This document shows, in pieces, positions 16,820 through 26,270 of a DNA stretch of 64,000 nt. The position numbers and the translations under genes were made by a program. Position 1 is the stretch's first letter. Each line of letters begins with the position of its first letter. Origin of the DNA: Roseococcus pinisoli (GTDB taxonomy: Bacteria > Pseudomonadota > Alphaproteobacteria > Acetobacterales > Acetobacteraceae); contig NZ_JAHCDA010000002.1 of assembly GCF_018413645.1 (NCBI RefSeq), forward strand, positions 1,240,001-1,304,000. Direction: 5' to 3'. The notes beneath the pieces were generated by a model. That model had not been told where the DNA came from, searched no databases, and saw only the letters and a list, made by a program, of their open reading frames with translations.

Positions 16820-18229
16820 TCAGAAGGTGGGGGGTGCGGCTTCTTCCTCACTGGAATCGGGCATCGGCACCTCGATTCGCACGGTCGAGGGGTCCACCCC
16901 GGGCCGCCGGTCGAGCCAATAGGTCACGCTCTGCGGCCAGAAGATCACCACCGCCACCAGGATCAGCTGCAGCAGCACCCAGGGGATCGCGCCCCAATAG
17001 ATGTCGGTCGAGCGCACCTCCTTGGGAGCGATTCCGCGGAGGTAGAAGAGCGCGAAGCCGAAGGGCGGGTGCATGAAACTCGTCTGCATGTTCACGCAGA
17101 GCAGCACGCCGAACCAGACCAGATCGATGTCCAGCTTGGCAGCCACGGGCGCCAGCAGCGGAATGACGATGAACACGATCTCGAAGAAATCGAGGAAGAA
17201 GGCCAGGAAGAAGATGAAGACGTTTACGAAGATCAGGAAGCCGACCTGACCTGCGGGGATGTGCGAGAGCAGGTGCTCGATCCACAGCCCGCCGTCCACG
17301 CCCTGGAAGACGAGGCTGAACACGGTCGACCCCACCAGGATGAAGATCACCATGGCGGTGATCCGCATGGTGCTTTCCATCGCCTGATAGAGCAGCGCCC
17401 AGGTGTAGCGCCCGTTGAGCCAGGCGAGACCGATGGCGCCCACCGCGCCCATCGCGCCGGCCTCGGTCGGCGTCGCGAGGCCGAGGAAGATCGTGCCCAG
17501 CACCAGGAAGATCAGCACGATCGAGGGCACCATGCCCTTCAGCACGCGCCAGTAGAGCGGCCAGCCGCGCGGCGCCAGCGCCTCGGGCGGCAGGGGCGGG
17601 ACCTTGTGGGGCGCGAAGATCGCCACGCCCGCGATGAAGGCCATGAAGAGCAGGATCTGCAGGATCGAGGGGCCGATGGCGCCGGCATACATGTCGCCCA
17701 CCGAACGCCCGAGCTGGTCGCCCAGGATGATCAGCACCAGCGAGGGCGGGATGACCTGCGTGATGGTGCCCGAGGCCGCGATGACGCCCGTGGCGATCCG
17801 CATGTCGTAGCCGTAGCGCATCATGATCGGCAGCGAGATCATGCCCATCGCGATGACCGAGGCCGCGACCGTGCCGGTGATGGCGCCCAGCACCGCGCCC
17901 ACCAGGATCACCGCGAAGGCCAGCCCGCCCGGCACCTTGCCGAACAGCTGCCCCGTGCCCTCGAGCAGGTCCTCCGCCAGGCCGCAGCGCTCCAGCACCG
18001 CGCCCATGAGCGTGAAGAAGGGGATGGAGAGCAGCAGGTCGTTCGACATGATGCCGAAGATCCGCAGCGGGAGATTGCCCAGATAGGCCGAGGTGAAGAA
18101 GCCCATCTCGATGGAGAGGAACCCGAAGAAAAGCCCCGTGGCCGCCAGGGAGAAGGCGACCGGAAAGCCGATCAGCAGGAAGACGACCAGCCCGCCGAAC
18201 ATGATCGGCGGCATGAGTTCCAGGCTCAT
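16820..18229 (-). CDS. TRAP transporter large permease (DctM family)
   Basis: A 469-residue membrane protein with about twelve hydrophobic segments and the DctM motifs GLVVFLLIGFPVAFSLAATG at the N-terminus, FTLMGAVLERCGLAEDLLEG, and LLAPVAAKLDIDLVWFGVLL near the end. It is the ion-coupled transport subunit of a tripartite ATP-independent periplasmic system. The C-terminal 25 residues are acidic (DSSEEEAAPP). It lies 14 bases after the small permease gene. The order dctP-dctQ-dctM in one transcript is standard. Confidence 0.95.
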   Translation of the reverse strand: MSLELMPPIMFGGLVVFLLIGFPVAFSLAATGLFFGFLSIEMGFFTSAYLGNLPLRIFGIMSNDLLLSIPFFTLMGAVLERCGLAEDLLEGTGQLFGKVPGGLAFAVILVGAVLGAITGTVAASVIAMGMISLPIMMRYGYDMRIATGVIAASGTITQVIPPSLVLIILGDQLGRSVGDMYAGAIGPSILQILLFMAFIAGVAIFAPHKVPPLPPEALAPRGWPLYWRVLKGMVPSIVLIFLVLGTIFLGLATPTEAGAMGAVGAIGLAWLNGRYTWALLYQAMESTMRITAMVIFILVGSTVFSLVFQGVDGGLWIEHLLSHIPAGQVGFLIFVNVFIFFLAFFLDFFEIVFIVIPLLAPVAAKLDIDLVWFGVLLCVNMQTSFMHPPFGFALFYLRGIAPKEVRSTDIYWGAIPWVLLQLILVAVVIFWPQSVTYWLDRRPGVDPSTVRIEVPMPDSSEEEAAPPTF

Positions 18230-18243
18230 CCGGGGATTTCGTC

Positions 18244-18795
18244 CTATTGCTCGGGGCGCACGTATTCGGACACCAGCTCGACCTCACCGGTCCTGGTGCC
18301 CTTCAGCGCCGCGATGCGTTTGATGAGCTCGGAAATGCCCTGCAGGAAAATCAGCGCGAAGCCGATGGGCAGGATCAGCTTGACCGGCCAGCGCAGCAGC
18401 CCCCCGGCATTGGAGGAGCTCTCCTGCCGGGTCCAGCTGTCGAGGAAGAAAGGCCAGGTCATCCAGGCCAGCAGCGCCATGGCCGGCCCGAGGAAGAGGA
18501 TAAGGCCGACGACATCCACCCAGAGCCGCGCCCGTGGCGGCAGGTTGCCGTAGACCAGGTCCACCCGCACATGCTCGTTGCGCAGCAGCGTGTAGCCCGC
18601 GCCCAGCATGACGATCACGGTGAAGAGGTACCACTGCACCTCGAGCCAGGCATTGGAGCTGTAGGAGAGGAGGTAGCGGATCGCCGCATTGCCGGCGCTG
18701 ACCACGCAGGCCACCAGCACGGCCCAGACGGCGAGCCGGCTGACCAGCCGGTTCACCACATCGATCGCATGGCTGACGCTGAGAAGCGGGCCCAT
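18244..18795 (-). CDS. TRAP transporter small permease (DctQ family)
   Basis: A 183-residue protein with four hydrophobic segments (AVWAVLVACVVSAGNAAIRY, WYLFTVIVMLGAGYTLL, VDVVGLILFLGPAMALLAW, and a last one with FALIFLQGISELI). The DctQ pattern E-V-Q-W-Y-L-F and HVRVDLVYGNLP is present. It stabilises the large permease and helps dock the solute-binding protein. The middle position between dctP and dctM genes supports the call. Confidence 0.92.
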   Translation of the reverse strand: MGPLLSVSHAIDVVNRLVSRLAVWAVLVACVVSAGNAAIRYLLSYSSNAWLEVQWYLFTVIVMLGAGYTLLRNEHVRVDLVYGNLPPRARLWVDVVGLILFLGPAMALLAWMTWPFFLDSWTRQESSSNAGGLLRWPVKLILPIGFALIFLQGISELIKRIAALKGTRTGEVELVSEYVRPEQ

Positions 18796-18817
18796 CTTCG
18801 TCCTTCCCTACTCGGCC

Positions 18818-19924
18818 CTACCCTCGGCGCTGCTGCTCCTGCGACTGCATGAGGTAGTTGAAGCTGTCGAAGGTGTTCTCGGCCACGCGGAACCAGGGCA
18901 GCGTCGCCTCGCGGAAAGCCTTGGTGTGGTCGTAGATCCGCTTGAACAGCGGGTTCGCCGCCGAGGTCTCGGCATAGAGCTCGTTGGCCGCGTGGTAGCA
19001 GGCCTCCATCACCGGCCGCGGGAAGGGCCGCAGCTGCGCGCCAGCGCCCACCAGGCGGCGCAGCGCCGGCGGATTGACGGCGTCGTACTTCGCCATGGTC
19101 TCGATGGTGGCGTCGCGGCAGGCGCTTTCCAGCGCCTCCTTGTAGAGCGTGGGCAGCGCGTCGTAGCGCTGCTTGTTGCTGTAGAAGGAGAGGTTGAGGC
19201 CGCCCTCCCACCAGCCGGGGTAGTAGTAATAGGGGGCAACGCGGTTGAAGCCGAGCTTCTCGTCGTCATAGGGCCCGACCCATTCGGCGGCGTCGATCGT
19301 GCCGCGCTCCAGTGCCGGATAGATGTCGCCACCGGCGATCTGCTGCGGCACGACGCCGAGCTTCGCCAGCACGTTCCCCGCGAAGCCGCCGACGCGGAAC
19401 TTCAGGCCGCGCAGATCCTCGGGCGTGCGGATCTCGCGGCGGAACCAGCCGCCCATCTGCGCGCCGGTATTGCCCGCCGGCATCGAGACGATGTTCATCG
19501 GCTCGAAGAACTCGCGCAGGATCTGCCGGCCGCCGCCATGTTCCAGCCAGGCATTGATCTGGCGGAAGTTGAAGCCGAAGGGCCAGGTCGCGTCGAAGGT
19601 GAAGGTCGGGTCCTTGCCGACGAAGTAGTAGGAGGCCGTGTGGCCGCAATCGACCGTGCCGCCGGTCACGGCATTCGCGACCTCGAGGGCCGGGACCAGC
19701 TCGCCCGCGCCGAAGACGCGGATCTGGAACTTGCCGTCCGTCAGGGCCAGGACGCGCTTGGCGACGTGCTCGCCGGCACCGAAAATGGTGTCGAGCGACT
19801 TGGGGAAGGAGGAAGCGCAGCGCCAGCGGATCTCCGGCATCGCCTGGGCCAGCGCGGGCGCGGCAAGACCTGCCGCACCAAGGGCGCCAGCGGCCGTCCC
19901 GGCGACAATACGGCGACGATTCAT
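18818..19924 (-). CDS. TRAP transporter solute-binding protein, TakP-like
   Basis: A 368-residue periplasmic protein with a twin-arginine-like signal ([20 protein letters not shown], cleavage after ALAQA). The mature protein has the DctP-family anchor arginine region ([18 protein letters not shown]). It also has features of the TakP subgroup that binds 2-keto acids: [14 protein letters not shown] near the start, [13 protein letters not shown], and [11 protein letters not shown] in the ligand region. A 2-keto acid or similar carboxylate is the likely ligand, but this is by similarity only. It is the first gene of the operon; a dyad operator candidate lies 67-94 bases upstream. Confidence 0.92.
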   Translation of the reverse strand: MNRRRIVAGTAAGALGAAGLAAPALAQAMPEIRWRCASSFPKSLDTIFGAGEHVAKRVLALTDGKFQIRVFGAGELVPALEVANAVTGGTVDCGHTASYYFVGKDPTFTFDATWPFGFNFRQINAWLEHGGGRQILREFFEPMNIVSMPAGNTGAQMGGWFRREIRTPEDLRGLKFRVGGFAGNVLAKLGVVPQQIAGGDIYPALERGTIDAAEWVGPYDDEKLGFNRVAPYYYYPGWWEGGLNLSFYSNKQRYDALPTLYKEALESACRDATIETMAKYDAVNPPALRRLVGAGAQLRPFPRPVMEACYHAANELYAETSAANPLFKRIYDHTKAFREATLPWFRVAENTFDSFNYLMQSQEQQRRG

Positions 19925-19990
19925 GCAATGCGATCCTTTTCCCGGACTTCCCCGTGGCCTCGCTCTAGCGGCGGAGGCTCACTCGATTCT

Positions 19991-20018
19991 CTTACGATAC
20001 AGATTCCGACATCGTAAG
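19991..20018 (-). promoter_or_regulatory. Dyad operator candidate upstream of the TRAP operon
   Basis: CTTACGAT at 19991-19998 and ATCGTAAG at 20011-20018 form an 8-bp perfect dyad with a 12-base spacer. It lies 67-94 bases upstream of the TRAP solute-binding gene start (19924, minus strand). The spacing between half-site centres is 20 bases, two helical turns, as for many dimeric regulators. No regulator gene is adjacent. Confidence 0.4.
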
Positions 20019-20051
20019 GAAAAGAAGAATGTCCAGGATCGGGAGCGGTTG

Positions 20052-20088
20052 GCGCCGGTTACCGGCGCGGAGGGGGCGAACCCCCTCC
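20052..20088 (-). terminator. Double hairpin after fabI
   Basis: Two adjacent hairpins follow the fabI stop on the minus strand: GGAGGGGG with CCCCCTCC around a CGAA loop (20069-20088), and GCGCCGGT with ACCGGCGC (20052-20068). There is no T-tract. They probably end the fabI transcript or protect its 3' end. Confidence 0.5.
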
Positions 20089-20096
20089 CCCTTAAG

Positions 20097-20936
20097 TCAA
20101 CTCTTGTCGATGGTGAGGTCGGGCGCGTCGGGGTTCTTCATGCCGACGATGTGGTAGCCGCAATCGACGTGATGGACCTCGCCCGAAACGCCGGTGCTCA
20201 GCGGCGAGAGCAGGTAGAGGCCCGCACCGCCCACCTCGTCGAGGCCGACATTGCGCTGCATGGGCGCGTTGTACTGGTTCCACTTCAGGATGTAGCGGAA
20301 GTCGCCGATGCCGCTGGCGGCCAGCGTCTTGATCGGCCCGGCACTGATCGCGTTCACGCGGATACCGTCCGGCCCGAGGTCGGCCGCCATGTAGCGCACG
20401 CTCGCCTCGAGCGCGGCCTTGGCCACGCCCATGACGTTGTAGTGCGGCACCCACTTCTCGGCGCCCAGGTAGCTCAGCGTCAGCAGCGAGCCGCCCTCGC
20501 TCATCAGCGCGGCGGCACGGCGGCCGGCGGCGGCGAAGGAGTAGCAGGAGATGTCCAGCGCCTGGAGGAAGGCCTCGCGCGGCGTGTCGACGAAGCGGCC
20601 CCGGAGGTACTGCTTGTCCGCGAAACCGATGGCGTGGACGAAGAAGTCGAGCTTGCCCCAGCGCTCCTCGATGGCGCCGAAGACCGCATCCAGATCCTCG
20701 TCGCGGCCGACGTCGCAGGGCAGGATGATGTCGCTGCCGATGCTCTCGGCGAGCGGGCGAACGCGCTTTTCCAGCGCCTCACCCTGATAGGTGAAGGCAA
20801 TTTCAGCCCCTTGCGCCGCGCAGGCCCGGGCAATGGCCCAGGCGATGGAGCGGTCATTCGCGACACCCATGATGAGGCCGCGGCGGCCTTGCATCAGCGT
20901 ACCGGTTGGCAAGGCGGGAGCGGCGTCGTCCTTCAT
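20097..20936 (-). CDS. fabI: Enoyl-[acyl-carrier-protein] reductase (NADH)
   Basis: A 279-residue short-chain dehydrogenase/reductase of the FabI type. It has the atypical nucleotide motif [20 protein letters not shown], the FabI catalytic arrangement Tyr-x6-Lys ([19 protein letters not shown]), and [15 protein letters not shown] in the substrate loop. It reduces trans-2-enoyl-ACP in the last step of fatty acid elongation. I set the start at the ATG at 20936; the open frame continues upstream without family similarity. pdxH is divergent 106 bases away. Confidence 0.95.
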   Translation of the reverse strand: MKDDAAPALPTGTLMQGRRGLIMGVANDRSIAWAIARACAAQGAEIAFTYQGEALEKRVRPLAESIGSDIILPCDVGRDEDLDAVFGAIEERWGKLDFFVHAIGFADKQYLRGRFVDTPREAFLQALDISCYSFAAAGRRAAALMSEGGSLLTLSYLGAEKWVPHYNVMGVAKAALEASVRYMAADLGPDGIRVNAISAGPIKTLAASGIGDFRYILKWNQYNAPMQRNVGLDEVGGAGLYLLSPLSTGVSGEVHHVDCGYHIVGMKNPDAPDLTIDKS

Positions 20937-21041
20937 GGCGTTCCGTGTCTTGGTGGGGCGCGACGGCGCGGGCACCGGTTGCGGGGCGATAGTTGTGGTG
21001 GCACATGCCCTAGAACCGGGCAAGGCCCCCAAGGACTTAGC

Positions 21042-21626
21042 ATGGCTCAAGCAACCGATCCCTACGCTCTCTTCGCCGAATGGCTCGCCGAGGCGGAGAA
21101 GTCCGAACCCAATGACCCCAACGCGCTGTGCCTGGCCACCAGCACGCCGGAAGGGCGCCCTTCGGCGCGCATGGTCCTGCTGAAGGGCCACGACGACCGG
21201 GGCTTCGTCTTCTACACCAACCTCGAATCGAGGAAGGGCGAGCAGCTCGCCGCGAATCCCTTCGCCGCGATGTGCTTCCACTGGAAGTCCCTGCGCCGCA
21301 GCATCCGGGTCGAGGGCCAGATCGAGAGCGTGACCGACGCCGAGGCCGACGCCTATTACGCCACCCGCCCGCGCGGTTCGCGCATCGGGGCCTGGGCCTC
21401 GCGCCAGTCGCGGCCGCTGGAGGGGCGCTGGGCGCTCGAGAAGGCCGTCGCCGACTACACGATGAAGTTCGGCGTGAGCGCGATCCCGCGGCCGGCCTTC
21501 TGGTCCGGCTTCCGCCTGATCCCCGACCGGATCGAGTTCTGGCGCGACATGCCCTTCCGCCTGCATGAGCGCCGCGTCTTCCATCCCGAGGGCGAGGCCT
21601 GGCGCGAAGAGGCGCTGTACCCCTGA
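21042..21626 (+). CDS. pdxH: Pyridoxamine 5'-phosphate oxidase
   Basis: A 194-residue flavoenzyme of normal length. FMN-binding segments [20 protein letters not shown] and [20 protein letters not shown] are present, as are the family signature in the ending [16 protein letters not shown] and [12 protein letters not shown] in the middle. It oxidises pyridoxine or pyridoxamine 5'-phosphate to pyridoxal 5'-phosphate using FMN and oxygen. The start at 21042 gives the usual N-terminus ([14 protein letters not shown]). Its stop overlaps the start of the next gene by one base. Confidence 0.97.
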   Translation: MAQATDPYALFAEWLAEAEKSEPNDPNALCLATSTPEGRPSARMVLLKGHDDRGFVFYTNLESRKGEQLAANPFAAMCFHWKSLRRSIRVEGQIESVTDAEADAYYATRPRGSRIGAWASRQSRPLEGRWALEKAVADYTMKFGVSAIPRPAFWSGFRLIPDRIEFWRDMPFRLHERRVFHPEGEAWREEALYP

Positions 21627-23086
21627 TGGCCGTGCCGGCCGGGCAGCAGGAGGCCGCGGCCTTCCTCGCCCGGCTGACGGGCGGTGGCGTCATCGAGACG
21701 CATATCTCGGCCGTCTTCCTCGGCGAAAGGGAGGCGCTGAAGCTCAAGAAGGCCGTGGATCTGGGCTTCCTCGACTTCACCCGGCTCGACGAACGCGAGC
21801 GGCTGGTGAAGTTCGAATACGCGCTGAACGCGCCGCATGCCCCCTCCCTCTATCTCGGTTGCGAGAAGCTGACGCGCGGTCCCGAGGGCTTGCGCCTGGG
21901 CGGCGAGGGCGAGGCGGTGGACTGGGTGCTGCGCATGCGCCGCCTGCCCGCCGACGCCTTCCTCTCGGCCCGCGACCTCGACCCCGCGCTGCTCGATCCG
22001 CTGGCCGATGCCGTAGTCGCGCTGCACGCCGCCGCACCCTGGCGCGCGGGCGATGGCGACATGACCGCCATCCTCACGGGCAATCGCGACGCCGGGCTGG
22101 CGGCCGGCCTGCCCCGGGCCGAGGTGCTGCGCTGGGCGGAATCGGCGCTTGCCCTGCACGGCCGGCTGAAGCCCTGGCTGGCCGAGCGCGCCCGCGACGG
22201 CTTCCTGCGGCGCTGCCATGGGGACCTGCACCTGGGGAACCTCTGCCTGATCGACGGCCGCCCCACGCCCTTCGACGCCCTCGAATTCGACGAGGCGCTG
22301 GCCACCATCGACACGGGCTACGACCTGGCTTTCCTGCTGATGGACCTGGCCCTGCGGCACGGCCGCGGGCCGGCCAACCGCGTGCTGAACCGCTACCTGG
22401 CCCGCACCGGCGATGTGGCGCTGTTGCGCGGCCTGCCACTCTGGCTTTCGACCCGCGCCTTCATCCGCGCGCATGTCGTCGCCCGCGCCGAAGCCGCTTC
22501 TTCCGACGAGGCGGCGCGGCTGCTGGCGGCGGCGCTGTCCTGGCTCGAGCCCGCGCCTCCCCCGGTGCTGGTCGCGATCGGCGGCCTTCCCGGCACCGGC
22601 AAGACGACGATCGGACGGCTCGTGGCCCCCGAGCTCGGCCCCTCGCCCGGCGCGGTCCAGCTCCGCAGCGACGAAATTCGCAAGCGCCGTCACGGCGTGC
22701 TGCCCGAGATGCGTCTCCCGAAGGAGGCCTATGGCTCGGAGACCTCGAAAGGCGTTTTCGACGAGCTGCGAGAACTCGCGCGCGTCGCGCTCAATGCCGG
22801 CTGCCCGGTCGTGGCCGACGGCGCGTATCTCGACCCCGCGGAACGCGACGCCATTGCCGCTCTGTCAACGAATTTCTTCGGCTTCTGGCTCGAAGCGCCG
22901 CTCGACATTCTGCGCGACCGCGTCGCTTCTCGGCAGGGCGACGCTTCCGATGCCGACGTCCATGTCCTCGATGTCCTGGCCGCGCGCGACATCGGCCGGA
23001 TCGAATGGAAGCGCGTCAACGCGGCGGTTGATACAGCGTTGTCATCACGCAAGATGCTGGACTCATTGCCTTCCACGCCGCCATAA
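21626..23086 (+). CDS. Aminoglycoside-phosphotransferase-like/P-loop kinase fusion protein
   Basis: A 486-residue two-domain protein. The N-terminal part (about residues 1-320) is an APH/choline kinase-like fold with the catalytic loop HGDLHLGNL and the metal aspartate in FDALEFDE. The C-terminal part (about 330-480) is an AAA_33/Zeta-like P-loop kinase with Walker A GGLPGTGKTT and the acidic VVADGAYLD. This fusion is widespread in proteobacteria under the name bifunctional aminoglycoside phosphotransferase/ATP-binding protein. Its substrate is unknown, and antibiotic resistance should not be inferred. The start overlaps the pdxH stop (TGATG), so translation is likely coupled. Confidence 0.88.
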   Translation: MAVPAGQQEAAAFLARLTGGGVIETHISAVFLGEREALKLKKAVDLGFLDFTRLDERERLVKFEYALNAPHAPSLYLGCEKLTRGPEGLRLGGEGEAVDWVLRMRRLPADAFLSARDLDPALLDPLADAVVALHAAAPWRAGDGDMTAILTGNRDAGLAAGLPRAEVLRWAESALALHGRLKPWLAERARDGFLRRCHGDLHLGNLCLIDGRPTPFDALEFDEALATIDTGYDLAFLLMDLALRHGRGPANRVLNRYLARTGDVALLRGLPLWLSTRAFIRAHVVARAEAASSDEAARLLAAALSWLEPAPPPVLVAIGGLPGTGKTTIGRLVAPELGPSPGAVQLRSDEIRKRRHGVLPEMRLPKEAYGSETSKGVFDELRELARVALNAGCPVVADGAYLDPAERDAIAALSTNFFGFWLEAPLDILRDRVASRQGDASDADVHVLDVLAARDIGRIEWKRVNAAVDTALSSRKMLDSLPSTPP

Positions 23087-23121
23087 CCCATTCCAGTACA
23101 ACCCGCTTCAGGGGAACCACC

Positions 23122-24000
23122 ATGGCCTACCGCCGCCTGCTTCTGCCCATGACGGGAACCGCCGCCGGCGAAGCCGCGCTCGCGACCGCCCTGCTCGTCG
23201 CCCGGATCTGGAACGCGCACGTCCATTGCCTGCATGTCCGCGTCGATGCGCGTGACGTCGCGCCGCTCGCCGGCGAAGGCCTGTCCGGCGCCATGATCGA
23301 GGAGATGATGGCGGCCACCGAACGCGAGAGCGGCGACCGCGCCGGCCGCGTGCGCGCGCTCTTCGATCGCTTCGCCGCCACCGCCGGCGACATCACGATC
23401 GCCGATTCCGCGGAGACCGCGCTGAAGTCCGGCGGCCCGACCCTTTCCTTCGAGTCCATCGCGGGCCGCGAGGAGGACATCGTCGCCCAGCAGTCGCGCC
23501 TCTACGACATGGCGGTGGTCCCGCACCCCGAGGCCGACGAGGACGTCTCGAGCTCCGACGCGCTCCACGCCGTGCTCTTCGATAGCGGCCGCCCGGTGCT
23601 GATCGCGCCCCGCGAGGCGCCGAAGACCATCGGCACGCGCGTCTGCTGCGCCTGGAACGGCTCCGCCGAGAGCGCCGCTGCCATCGATGCCGCCCTGCCC
23701 TGGCTGCACCGCGCCGATGCGCGCCGCATCCTCTATTCGGACGAGTACCAGCGGCGCGGCCCGAAGGTGGAGGGCATCCTGGCCTATCTCCACTGGCACG
23801 AGATTTCCGCCGAGGCGATGCAGTTCAAGCCGCTGACCAAGGATGTCGGCGCCGGCCTGCTCGGCGCCGTGCGCGACTTCGACGCGGACCTGCTCTGCAT
23901 GGGCGCCTACAGCCATTCCCGCCTGCGCCAGCTCATCCTGGGTGGCGTCACGCGGCATGTGCTGGAGAACAGCGACGTGCCCGTGCTCATGTGCCGCTGA
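23122..24000 (+). CDS. Tandem universal stress protein
   Basis: A 292-residue protein with two UspA-type domains. The first (residues 1-145) starts YRRLLLPMTGTAAGEAALAT but lacks a clear nucleotide motif. The second (about 165-292) starts with CAWNGSAESAAAIDAALPWL and ends with the ATP-binding motif MGAYSHSRLRQLILGG followed by TRHVL. Tandem Usp proteins bind ATP or other nucleotides in stress and starvation. AGGGGA at 23111-23116 precedes the ATG. It sits 35 bases after the kinase fusion gene and may be in the same transcript. Confidence 0.9.
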   Translation: MAYRRLLLPMTGTAAGEAALATALLVARIWNAHVHCLHVRVDARDVAPLAGEGLSGAMIEEMMAATERESGDRAGRVRALFDRFAATAGDITIADSAETALKSGGPTLSFESIAGREEDIVAQQSRLYDMAVVPHPEADEDVSSSDALHAVLFDSGRPVLIAPREAPKTIGTRVCCAWNGSAESAAAIDAALPWLHRADARRILYSDEYQRRGPKVEGILAYLHWHEISAEAMQFKPLTKDVGAGLLGAVRDFDADLLCMGAYSHSRLRQLILGGVTRHVLENSDVPVLMCR

Positions 24001-24005
24001 GACAC

Positions 24006-24617
24006 ATGAGCCGGATCGACCACGGACCGCCGGGCGCGCGGATGAGTCCCGCCGCCGGCCGTCTTCAGCTCGTGCGACCGGCACGGGAGCATCTGCGCTC
24101 CTATCTCGGCGCGCTCGAGACCGGCTGGTCGCCGGACAATCTGCGCCCCGAAGTCGCGGCGGAGCAGATCGCGGCCATCGGGCAGGATGCGGAGGCCTTT
24201 CTGGCCTCGTTCGACGATCCGGAGGCCAAGGGACCGCCCATCGGCCTGCCCGACGGCACGACCGTCCCGCGCCTGCCCAGCTTCCGCCGCTGGATGTGGG
24301 AGGGGGGCGAATTCTGCGGCTCGATCGGCGCGCGCTGGCAGCCCGGCACGGCGGCGCTCCCGCCCCATGTCTTCGGCCATATCGGCTACGCCGTCGTGCC
24401 CTGGCGCCGCCGCGAGGGGCTCGCCACCCGGGCGCTCGCCCTGATGCTGGAGGAGGTGCGGCCGCTGGGCCTTCTCCATGTCGAGCTCACCTGCGACGCG
24501 GATAACGAGGCCTCCATCCGCGTCATCCGCGCCAATGGCGGCGAGCCCTGCGGCCAGTTCGACCGTGCCGCCGGCCATGGCGGCGGGGTCGAGCTACGCT
24601 GGCGGATCCCGTTCTGA
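24006..24617 (+). CDS. GNAT acetyltransferase
   Basis: A 203-residue N-acetyltransferase. Visible are the acetyl-CoA loop in VPWRRREGLATRALALMLEE (R-x2-G-x-A pattern), the beta strand LLHVELTCDADNEASIRVIR, and ANGGE; this is the usual arrangement of the family. The first 60 residues are helical and variable, with SPDNLRPEVAAEQI. The start at 24006 lies five bases after the Usp stop; a GTG at 23991 is also possible. The substrate is unknown. Confidence 0.82.
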   Translation: MSRIDHGPPGARMSPAAGRLQLVRPAREHLRSYLGALETGWSPDNLRPEVAAEQIAAIGQDAEAFLASFDDPEAKGPPIGLPDGTTVPRLPSFRRWMWEGGEFCGSIGARWQPGTAALPPHVFGHIGYAVVPWRRREGLATRALALMLEEVRPLGLLHVELTCDADNEASIRVIRANGGEPCGQFDRAAGHGGGVELRWRIPF

Positions 24618-24657
24618 TCGACGTCCAGAATTCAATACTCAAACACCTGTTCATACG

Positions 24658-24686
24658 TTGACATAAAAGCCGGCGACACCTATCCG
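24658..24686 (+). promoter_or_regulatory. Sigma-70-like promoter candidate for mntP
   Basis: TTGACA at 24658-24663, a 17-base spacer, then TATCCG at 24681-24686. The -35 box is perfect and the -10 box is partial. It lies 24 bases upstream of the mntP ATG in an AT-richer patch than its surroundings. Confidence 0.4.
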
Positions 24687-24710
24687 GGGCTTCCCTGAAG
24701 CGGAAGACCC

Positions 24711-25286
24711 ATGTCGCCCTCCACCATCGCCATGCTCTCCTTCAGCATGTCTGCCGATGCCTTCGCGGCCTCCATGGCCAAGGGCGCATCACTGGATCGC
24801 CCACGGCTGAGCGAGGCGCTGCGCACCGGTGCCATCTTCGGAACCGTCGAGGCGATCACGCCCCTGCTCGGCTGGGCGGCCGGCTTCGCGGCCAGCGCCT
24901 ATATCGCCGCCGTGGACCATTGGATCGCCTTCGTCCTCCTCGCCGTCATCGGCGGGCGCATGGTACGGGGCGCGCTGAAGCCGCCAGAGAGCCTGGAGGG
25001 CGATGGCACCCGGCCGCGCCGCCACAGCCTCGGCGTCCTGCTGGCGACCGCCATCGCCACCAGCCTCGACGCCATGATCGTCGGCGTGTCGCTCGCCTTC
25101 CTGGACGTCAATATCCTCGTGATCGCGCTGTGCATCGGCGGCGCCACCTTCCTGCTGTCGACCGGCGGCGCCCTGTTCGGCCGCCATCTCGGCGCGCGCC
25201 TCGGCCGCTGGGCGGAGGGGCTGGGCGGCCTCGGCCTGATGGCGATCGGGACCTCGATCCTGATCGAGCACCTCTTCCTGGCCTAG
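24711..25286 (+). CDS. mntP: MntP-type manganese efflux pump
   Basis: A 191-residue membrane protein with six hydrophobic segments arranged as two repeats, as in MntP. The conserved acidic positions are in [13 protein letters not shown] (first helix) and [15 protein letters not shown] (fourth helix), and the central loop is charged ([10 protein letters not shown]). MntP exports Mn2+ and protects from manganese excess. A sigma-70-like promoter precedes it. I saw no yybP-ykoY riboswitch in the 93 bases upstream. Its stop shares the CTAG palindrome with the stop of the converging lysR gene. Confidence 0.85.
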   Translation: MSPSTIAMLSFSMSADAFAASMAKGASLDRPRLSEALRTGAIFGTVEAITPLLGWAAGFAASAYIAAVDHWIAFVLLAVIGGRMVRGALKPPESLEGDGTRPRRHSLGVLLATAIATSLDAMIVGVSLAFLDVNILVIALCIGGATFLLSTGGALFGRHLGARLGRWAEGLGGLGLMAIGTSILIEHLFLA

Positions 25287-26185
25287 GAAGCCGGCGGTTC
25301 CTCCCGCGAGGGCGCCGCCGCGGCCTCCAAGATCCAGGCGCGGAAGGCCGTGAAGGCGACATCCTCCTCGCGCCCGGCGCGATGGACCAGGAACCACCCC
25401 TTCTCCTTCGGCACCGAGGCCGCGAAGGGCGCCACCAGCCGACCCTGCCGCAGCGCGTCGTCAATATAGGGGCGGATGCCCATGGCCACGCCGAGCCCGT
25501 CCGCCGCCGCCTGCTGCGCCTGTCCGTAATAGTCGAAGACCGGCCCGCGCACCGCGACCTTCCCTGCAAGCCCCTGCGCCGCCAGCCAGAGCGGCCAGTC
25601 CTCCTCCGCATGCGCCACCCGCAGCAGCGGGACGCCGGCCAGTTGTTCCACCCCCTCAAGGCGCCCGGCCATGGCAGGCGAGCAGACCGGCAGGAGGCCC
25701 GCGGCGAAAAGCGGCGTCGCCACGAAGCCCGGCCATTCGCCGTCGCCCAGGCGAATGCCGCAGCTCCAGCCCTCGTCGAAGGCCGTCGTCGCGCCGCCCG
25801 AGGTCACGCGCACCTGGATGCCGGGCGCGCGGGCGTGCCAGTCGGCCAGCCGCGGGATCAGCCAATGCGCGGCGAAGCTCGGCCCGACGCCGAGGGTGAG
25901 CATGCGCTGCCCGGCCTGCGCCACGGTCGCGACGGTCAGACGCTCCAGCTCGTCGAAGATGGCACCCAGCCCGGCGCGATAGGTCTCGCCCACGGGCGTG
26001 AGGGTGAGGCGGTTCGGCCGCCGCTCGAACAGCACGATGCCCAGGCGCTGCTCCAGCAGCCGCACCAGCCGGCTCACCGCGGCCGGGCTGACGTGGAGCT
26101 CCGCGCCGCCGGCCGCGAAGCTGCCATGGCGCGCGGAAGCCTCGAAGGCGCGCAGGCCGTTCATGAAGGGCAGGCTTCGGGACAT
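25283..26185 (-). CDS. LysR-type regulator, GcvA-like
   Basis: A 300-residue protein. An N-terminal winged helix-turn-helix ([20 protein letters not shown], then [19 protein letters not shown] and [12 protein letters not shown]) is followed by a periplasmic-binding-like effector domain from residue 90. The [16 protein letters not shown] opening is typical of the GcvA group. It is divergent from a TauE/SafE permease gene, and the shared 85-base region holds a 21-bp dyad with T-N11-A spacing. It probably represses itself and activates the permease with an unknown small ligand. Confidence 0.93.
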   Translation of the reverse strand: MSRSLPFMNGLRAFEASARHGSFAAGGAELHVSPAAVSRLVRLLEQRLGIVLFERRPNRLTLTPVGETYRAGLGAIFDELERLTVATVAQAGQRMLTLGVGPSFAAHWLIPRLADWHARAPGIQVRVTSGGATTAFDEGWSCGIRLGDGEWPGFVATPLFAAGLLPVCSPAMAGRLEGVEQLAGVPLLRVAHAEEDWPLWLAAQGLAGKVAVRGPVFDYYGQAQQAAADGLGVAMGIRPYIDDALRQGRLVAPFAASVPKEKGWFLVHRAGREEDVAFTAFRAWILEAAAAPSREEPPAS

Positions 26186-26194
26186 GGCTTCTCC

Positions 26195-26215
26195 ACCCTC
26201 AGGAAAGCTGAGGGT
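26195..26215. promoter_or_regulatory. LysR-type operator (T-N11-A dyad) between lysR and TauE genes
   Basis: ACCCTCAG (26195-26202), five bases GAAAG, then CTGAGGGT (26208-26215). The 8-bp arms are perfect and contain T26199-N11-A26211, the classical LysR box. It lies 10 bases from the lysR start and 56 bases from the TauE start, a usual place for autoregulation plus divergent activation. Confidence 0.65.
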
Positions 26216-26270
26216 CAGCCGAGTATATCTTCCCTATCGCGTCGTTGCGCCAGCGCGCAGATTTCGCCGC

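Noticed and set aside
24618-24710. Manganese riboswitch (yybP-ykoY) before mntP
   Set aside because: The spacer is only 93 bases and I see no stem arrangement or conserved loops of that riboswitch.
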